From: a bacterium
Lineage (GTDB): Bacteria > SZUA-79 > Acidulodesulfobacterales > Acidulodesulfobacteraceae
DNA: 63,972 nucleotides
Reading direction: 5' to 3'
NCBI GenBank assembly: GCA_021825865.1
Contig: JAKAFU010000005.1
Coordinates: 1 to 63,972 of the forward strand
Shown here piece after piece: positions 60,019 through 63,972 of this stretch. Position 1 is the stretch's first letter, and the number at the start of each line of letters is the position of its first letter. The notes beneath the pieces were generated by a model. That model was not told the origin of the DNA, ran no database searches, and was given only the letters and a program-made list of their open reading frames with translations. The position numbers and the translations under genes were made by a program.

Positions 60019-61971
60019 TCATCTTGCTGCTTTTATTCTGTAATTTTCTTTTTTGACGGTAAAGCCGATGCCGTCAAAATATTCTAATAACGGAATAGCA
60101 TATTTTCTGGAAACATTAGCAATATCTTTCATATCTTTAGGTTCAAGTTTATCATTTATTTTGAAAAAATCGTCCAATCCTTTCTGAATTAAATCAATCT
60201 GGTCTTTTAAATAATACAAATCAAATTTTATTTTAATCAATTTTTGAGATTTAACCATTGTGCTTATAAGAAAATTTAACAGCTTTTTATTTATATTTAT
60301 TTTTTTTTCTATTTCATCTGGCGAAGGAGTACTGTTGCCGGACGATTTAAATATGCTTTCTATTTTTTCTATCAGTTTATTATATTCTTCGGATAATTCA
60401 TCTTCAGTATTTTTTACGCTGCCTGCAATATAAATATTGCCTTCTTCGCTGACAACCAGCTCGTCTTTAATCAATTCATTCAATGCAAGGTCTAAAATTG
60501 AAACATGAAAATTTTTTTCATACAGATGATACAGCTCTTTTTTTGAAATTCCCGTCTGAATAGATTTCTTTTCACTAAGCAGTTTTATATTTTCATTTAA
60601 AGTCCTTTTTAAATCAATATATTTTTCTTTTAAAGCGGCAAATTTATTTTTTGAATCTGTAATAATAAATCCATTTTCTTTTAATTTATTAATATAACTT
60701 ATAAAATCTTCGTATGAAAAATACAATTTTTTATAAATATTATCTAAATCGGCAGAATTTCCTGACAATCTGATAAAACCCATGACATTGTCTAATATTT
60801 GAGCCGACAATATTTGTTCAAAATATTTTTCTTGACTTATGTCGTATTTATAATCCATAAACGGGTCTATTATAATACCTCCGCCTATTGTTCCCGCAAT
60901 GCTGTTGTCTCTTATAATAAATCTTTCTTTTGCAACTGAAGAAATTTTTTTGTCTAATTTAATTATTATATACGCCCATGCACCGGGCATTATTTTTTTG
61001 TTATTGTTATGTTTTGGTATAATGATAATTTTTGCAAATAAATTTAAACTGCCGGTCATAAAATTAATGTTTAGCAAGTTTTTTAATTCTTTTTTATTAG
61101 ATTCCAAATAATAAAATTTAGCAAGAATTTGAGCAGACGGCAATAAACTCTTTCTTAAGGAAACAATATCCCCTATATTTATAGCTTGTTTTTCAACACC
61201 GGGAATGTTTAAGGCAGTTCTTGTAGAATTAAATGCAACTTGTATATTCTCATTATGGGATTCGATGCTCTTAATCTTAGCTCTTATTCCTTCAGGCATT
61301 ATTTCAATTTCGTCATTCACTGAAAATTTGCCATATTTTAATGTGCCTGTTACAACCGTACCTATACCCTTTAGTGAAAAAACCCTGTCTATCGGTAAAA
61401 ATGGCTTTGCATTTAATTTTACGCCGGAATCGTCTAAACTTAATAATTCGGAAGCAAAACAGTCCAATCTTTGAATTAAATTATTAATTCCTTCCTTTGT
61501 TTTTGACGAAACCTTAATTATGTTCTCATCATTAATATTTAATCCGTTATTTTCATAAAAATCTATAATTTCTTTTTCTCTTTGAATTATAATATTGTTA
61601 TCTACTGTATCAATTTTTGTAAGAACCGGAATTATAATATTGACGCCCAGTATTTTTAAAATATTAAAATGCTCTATCGTCTGCGCCATAATACCGTCGT
61701 CTGCAGCTATGAGCAAGATAACCATATCCATTCCGGTTGAACCTGAAACCATCGTTTTTATGAACTTGGCGTGACCCGGAACATCAACGAGCCCTGCATG
61801 AATTCCCGACGGTAGAACTATATCGGCATAGCCCAAGACTATACTGATGCCTCTTTTTTTTTCTTCAGCAAGTCTGTCGGTATCTTTACCGGTAAGAACT
61901 TTTATAAGAGAAGTTTTGCCGTGGTCTATATGTCCCGCCGTTCCTATAATAATAAATTTCTTATCATGCAT
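60019..61971 (-). CDS. selB: Selenocysteine-specific elongation factor SelB
   Basis: 650 aa. Delivers Sec-tRNA to UGA codons marked by SECIS hairpins. GTPase motifs: GHIDHGKT (13-20), DVPGHAKFIKTM (G3) and TKID (G4, near 118). Beta-barrel domains 2-3 are followed by C-terminal winged-helix repeats (~400-650, ending YAIPLLEYFDGIGFTVKKEN) that bind SECIS RNA. Length and domain order are standard. selA, selC and selD are not in this window. An intrinsic terminator separates it from htrA upstream. Confidence 0.95.
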   Translation of the reverse strand: MHDKKFIIIGTAGHIDHGKTSLIKVLTGKDTDRLAEEKKRGISIVLGYADIVLPSGIHAGLVDVPGHAKFIKTMVSGSTGMDMVILLIAADDGIMAQTIEHFNILKILGVNIIIPVLTKIDTVDNNIIIQREKEIIDFYENNGLNINDENIIKVSSKTKEGINNLIQRLDCFASELLSLDDSGVKLNAKPFLPIDRVFSLKGIGTVVTGTLKYGKFSVNDEIEIMPEGIRAKIKSIESHNENIQVAFNSTRTALNIPGVEKQAINIGDIVSLRKSLLPSAQILAKFYYLESNKKELKNLLNINFMTGSLNLFAKIIIIPKHNNNKKIMPGAWAYIIIKLDKKISSVAKERFIIRDNSIAGTIGGGIIIDPFMDYKYDISQEKYFEQILSAQILDNVMGFIRLSGNSADLDNIYKKLYFSYEDFISYINKLKENGFIITDSKNKFAALKEKYIDLKRTLNENIKLLSEKKSIQTGISKKELYHLYEKNFHVSILDLALNELIKDELVVSEEGNIYIAGSVKNTEDELSEEYNKLIEKIESIFKSSGNSTPSPDEIEKKININKKLLNFLISTMVKSQKLIKIKFDLYYLKDQIDLIQKGLDDFFKINDKLEPKDMKDIANVSRKYAIPLLEYFDGIGFTVKKENYRIKAAR

Positions 61972-62001
61972 GTTCGTTTAATATTTAAAAAGGATAAAAA
62001 A

Positions 62002-62029
62002 TAATCCGGTCCCTTTCGAGACCGGATTA
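62002..62029 (-). terminator. Intrinsic terminator downstream of htrA
   Basis: Perfect 10-bp stem TAATCCGGTC / GACCGGATTA with 8-base loop (TCGAAAGG on the minus strand), followed on the minus strand by TTTTTT. It lies 158 bases after the htrA stop and 31 bases before the selB start, so it should stop htrA transcripts and isolate selB. Confidence 0.85.
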
Positions 62030-62186
62030 CCTTTAGGAGGAGTGTGATGCAAAGCTTACAGTTTTAAAGTTAAGTTAAGTTAACATTAGTCAAGCTAAAT
62101 AATTAGTTCGCCAATTTGCTTGTTCGATATATCAATTTAATTGTTTTTAATTACTTTTAATTTTTAACAAAGAACTGCAAAGCAAT

Positions 62187-63671
62187 TTATTTTGAATAAG
62201 CTAAATACAGCTTCATGCTTCCGCGTCTGACAAATAACAAGTATTGATTTTCTTTCTCCGCATTTTTTATTTCATGTTTATATTCAGTTAAATTGCTGCA
62301 TGCGGAATGATTTATTTCCTGTATAACATCGCCCGGCAATAATCCCATTTTCTGAGCTATACTTCCCGGTATAATTTTTGTAACAATAACTCCGTGATGT
62401 ACGTTTTGAAGCCCATATTTTTGCTTATTTGCGACAGTTAATGGAACAACGCCTATCCCGAACTTATCAGTTATAACCTTTTTTGCTTTAAATACATTCT
62501 TAGGACTTTTCCAGTTCCCTACAGTAATATTAAGGTTTATTTTCTTTCCGTTTCTTAAAATTTCCATAGGAACGGTAGTTCCCGGTTTAGTATTACCTAC
62601 TAGCCATGGCAATTGCGACATTTCTTTGACTTTATAACCGTTATATTTAATTATAATATCCCCGCTCTTCAATCCTGCCCGTGACGCCGGACTGTTCGGC
62701 AACACTGATGATACTAATGCTCCGTATGTCGTATGCAGATGAAATGCTTTTTCAAGGGATGGGCTGATTGCCTGTATTTCAATACCGAGCCATCCTCTGG
62801 TAATTTTTCCTGTTTCAAGTTCCGGCAAAACTTGCTTAACAACATTTATAGGAATTGAAAAACCTATCCCCGTTGCGCCTTTTATTATCGCGGTATTTAT
62901 GCCGACGACCTGCCCTTTCATGTTAATTAGAGGTCCTCCGCTATTTCCCGGGTTTATTGCAGCGTTAGTCTGTATAAAATCTTCATAAGGACCGCCTATT
63001 GCGCGTCCTTTGGCGCTTATAATACCGTCCGTTACAGTCCAGCCCAAACCAAACGGGTTACCTATAGCAAGAACCCACTCTCCTATTTGAGACTTCGCAG
63101 AGTCCCCGAGCACGGCCGCAGGAAGACTTTTGTTTACATGAATTTTCAGCAATGCCAAATCAACATTAGGGTCTTTGCCGATAACGCGCGCTTTATAAGT
63201 CCTGCCGTTGTAAAGCTTAACATATATTTTAGATGCGCCTTTTATAACGTGATTATTTGTTATAATATATCCGTTTTTACTTATAATAACACCGGAGCCG
63301 AGACTTTCTTCGGTATATGAAGACTGAGGCTGACTGTTGAAAAAATTATGAAAAAATTGACCGAACGGATTCGGTTCGTTACCAAACGGATTCTGATACA
63401 TAGTAGAAGGTCCGCCTTTTATCTGCTGAGTAGTTCTAATATTAACAACAAAAGGTTTATCCTGTTTAATTAATGCAATAAAATTCTTTGGTCCATTTTG
63501 AGCCGGCATCTCAGAATTTTTTGTCGTGTAAATCAACGGCGGATTTGCTGCGGCATTGGATTTTTTAAGCAGATGCAAATTTGCCGTAATAATAACCCCT
63601 GCTATTAAACCGATAAAAACAGCAACGGCTGCACCGATAATTTTAACGTCTGGTTTGAACTTTAATTTCAT
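62187..63671 (-). CDS. DegP/HtrA-family periplasmic serine protease
   Basis: 494 aa. N-terminal membrane anchor or uncleaved signal (IIGAAVAVFIGLIAGVIITA, ~11-30), then a trypsin-like domain with the catalytic triad H141 (TNNHVI), D171 (NVDLALLKI) and S244 (NPGNSGGPL). Two PDZ domains follow (~280-375, RGWLGIEIQAISPSLEKAF; ~400-494, IIPGSIAQKMGLLPGDVIQE). A Pro/Asn/Phe-rich insert (~88-117) fills loop LA. CGGAGG lies upstream of the ATG. It degrades or refolds misfolded envelope proteins. Which of DegP/DegQ it is cannot be told. Confidence 0.94.
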   Translation of the reverse strand: MKLKFKPDVKIIGAAVAVFIGLIAGVIITANLHLLKKSNAAANPPLIYTTKNSEMPAQNGPKNFIALIKQDKPFVVNIRTTQQIKGGPSTMYQNPFGNEPNPFGQFFHNFFNSQPQSSYTEESLGSGVIISKNGYIITNNHVIKGASKIYVKLYNGRTYKARVIGKDPNVDLALLKIHVNKSLPAAVLGDSAKSQIGEWVLAIGNPFGLGWTVTDGIISAKGRAIGGPYEDFIQTNAAINPGNSGGPLINMKGQVVGINTAIIKGATGIGFSIPINVVKQVLPELETGKITRGWLGIEIQAISPSLEKAFHLHTTYGALVSSVLPNSPASRAGLKSGDIIIKYNGYKVKEMSQLPWLVGNTKPGTTVPMEILRNGKKINLNITVGNWKSPKNVFKAKKVITDKFGIGVVPLTVANKQKYGLQNVHHGVIVTKIIPGSIAQKMGLLPGDVIQEINHSACSNLTEYKHEIKNAEKENQYLLFVRRGSMKLYLAYSK

Positions 63672-63763
63672 AATTCTGAATACCTCCGTAAAGTTAATTT
63701 AAAAATAAAATACACATTAATTTCTGATTAGATGAATAAAAAGAGACTACCCGATAATGACAT

Positions 63764-63807
63764 AATTTAAGAAGGGGACAGATTTAAATCTGTCCCCTTC
63801 TTAAATT
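63764..63807. repeat. 44-bp perfect palindrome with GGGGACAG/CTGTCCCC core
   Basis: Two 22-base arms (63764-63785 and 63786-63807) are exact reverse complements around AAATTT-like centre TTT/AAA, with core GAAGGGGACAGATTT. GGGGACAG/CTGTCCCC palindromes of this kind are widespread REP-like elements associated with REP-associated tyrosine transposases (RAYT). No transposase is in the window. As RNA it would form a very stable hairpin. Confidence 0.85.
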
Positions 63808-63877
63808 TGTTAGTTAATATAAGTAATGCATTTTTAATATTTTAATTTTTTAGTCAATATTAATATATGCATTTTTT

Positions 63878-63972
63878 ATGCCAACAATAAATAAATCAGA
63901 TTTTAAAAACTTCGCCGCAATAGAAACAGAACCAAATATGTTCCTTTTTTGCATGAAATACAATATAATCAA
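63878..63972 (+). CDS. Possible 5' end of a plus-strand gene (uncertain)
   Basis: An open frame from ATG at 63878 (MPTINKSDFKNFAAIETE) runs to the window edge without a stop. No Shine-Dalgarno sequence precedes it, and 31 codons are too few to judge. It resembles nothing I recognise. Confidence 0.2.
   Translation, partial: MPTINKSDFKNFAAIETEPNMFLFCMKYNII

Larger units (their letters stand above)
63672..63972. other. Terminal intergenic region
   Basis: 301 bases upstream of htrA up to the window edge. It contains the 44-bp palindrome (63764-63807) and possibly the start of a plus-strand gene at 63878; both are listed separately. The htrA promoter is not identifiable. Confidence 0.6.

Noticed and set aside
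62031-62062. AGGAGGAGTGTGATG on the plus strand, suggesting a gene start after the hairpin
   Set aside because: The frame stops after six codons (MQSLQF), and the hairpin makes sense as a minus-strand terminator.
1-63972. tRNA and rRNA genes
   Set aside because: No cloverleaf with a T-loop GTTCRANNC/acceptor pairing and no rRNA signature was found on either strand by eye. A covariance-model scan would be decisive.

Overview
The window is a visibly AT-rich stretch of a bacterial chromosome, densely coded and mostly transcribed on the minus strand. A Gram-negative, anaerobic or microaerobic, motile and piliated bacterium fits best. The evidence is a type IV pilus operon with an outer-membrane secretin, flagellar filament genes, menaquinone synthesis by the futalosine route (MqnE plus UbiX/UbiA/UbiD-type genes), rubrerythrin, selenocysteine translation (SelB), and a complete sulfur-oxidation heterodisulfide-reductase-like (sHdr) cluster. 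Together these suggest a deltaproteobacterial lineage of sulfur-rich habitats, of the kind described as Candidatus Acidulodesulfobacterales. That assignment is inference; the window has no rRNA or other phylogenetic marker.

Layout. 1-3.3 kb: 5' part of rarA, an unknown gene, APS kinase (cysC) and a PAPS-type sulfotransferase. 3.5-16 kb: a flagellar filament island with two GT9-like and one CgeB-like glycosyltransferase, fliS, fliD, flaG, flagellin, and a TPR/GT41 O-GlcNAc-transferase-like protein. I read this island together with cysC and the sulfotransferase as a candidate system that glycosylates and sulfates flagellin. 16.3-19.7 kb: aroK, aroC, folE2 and an orphan RelB/DinJ-like antitoxin; the 5' end of aroK is preceded by a decayed tandem copy of itself. 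19.8-24.4 kb: pilM-pilN-(pilO-pilP fusion)-pilQ. 25.2-35.3 kb: a GT39 glycosyltransferase, rubrerythrin, the six-gene sHdr cluster and a ferritin-like/FNT-channel fusion. 35.8-39.3 kb: MFS transporter, VIT1/CCC1 metal transporter and a double UspA protein. 39.5-42.8 kb: minor (MSHA-type) pseudopilins, a lipoprotein and a secreted protein. 43.2-48.6 kb: a cytochrome-c-like reading frame apparently out of frame with a VWA protein, a superinfection-immunity-family protein, a lipoprotein, and two zinc-ribbon membrane proteins. 49.4-55.3 kb: ispD, ispF, gltX, a PIN-TRAM protein and a cysteine-bearing CarD. 55.5-59.9 kb: menaquinone genes. 60-63.7 kb: selB and a DegP/HtrA protease, then a long perfect palindrome.

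Two sequence-level habits run through the window. First, many intergenic regions carry short tandem duplications, with units of 9, 12, 25, 40, 45, 56, 72, about 83 and 113 bp. Several include a neighbouring gene's start or stop codon. Second, asparagine-rich or otherwise low-complexity inserts interrupt otherwise ordinary enzymes (GltX, IspD, FolE2, AroK, glycosyltransferases, VWA protein, PilO-PilP). I found no tRNA, rRNA, CRISPR array, intact insertion sequence or prophage.
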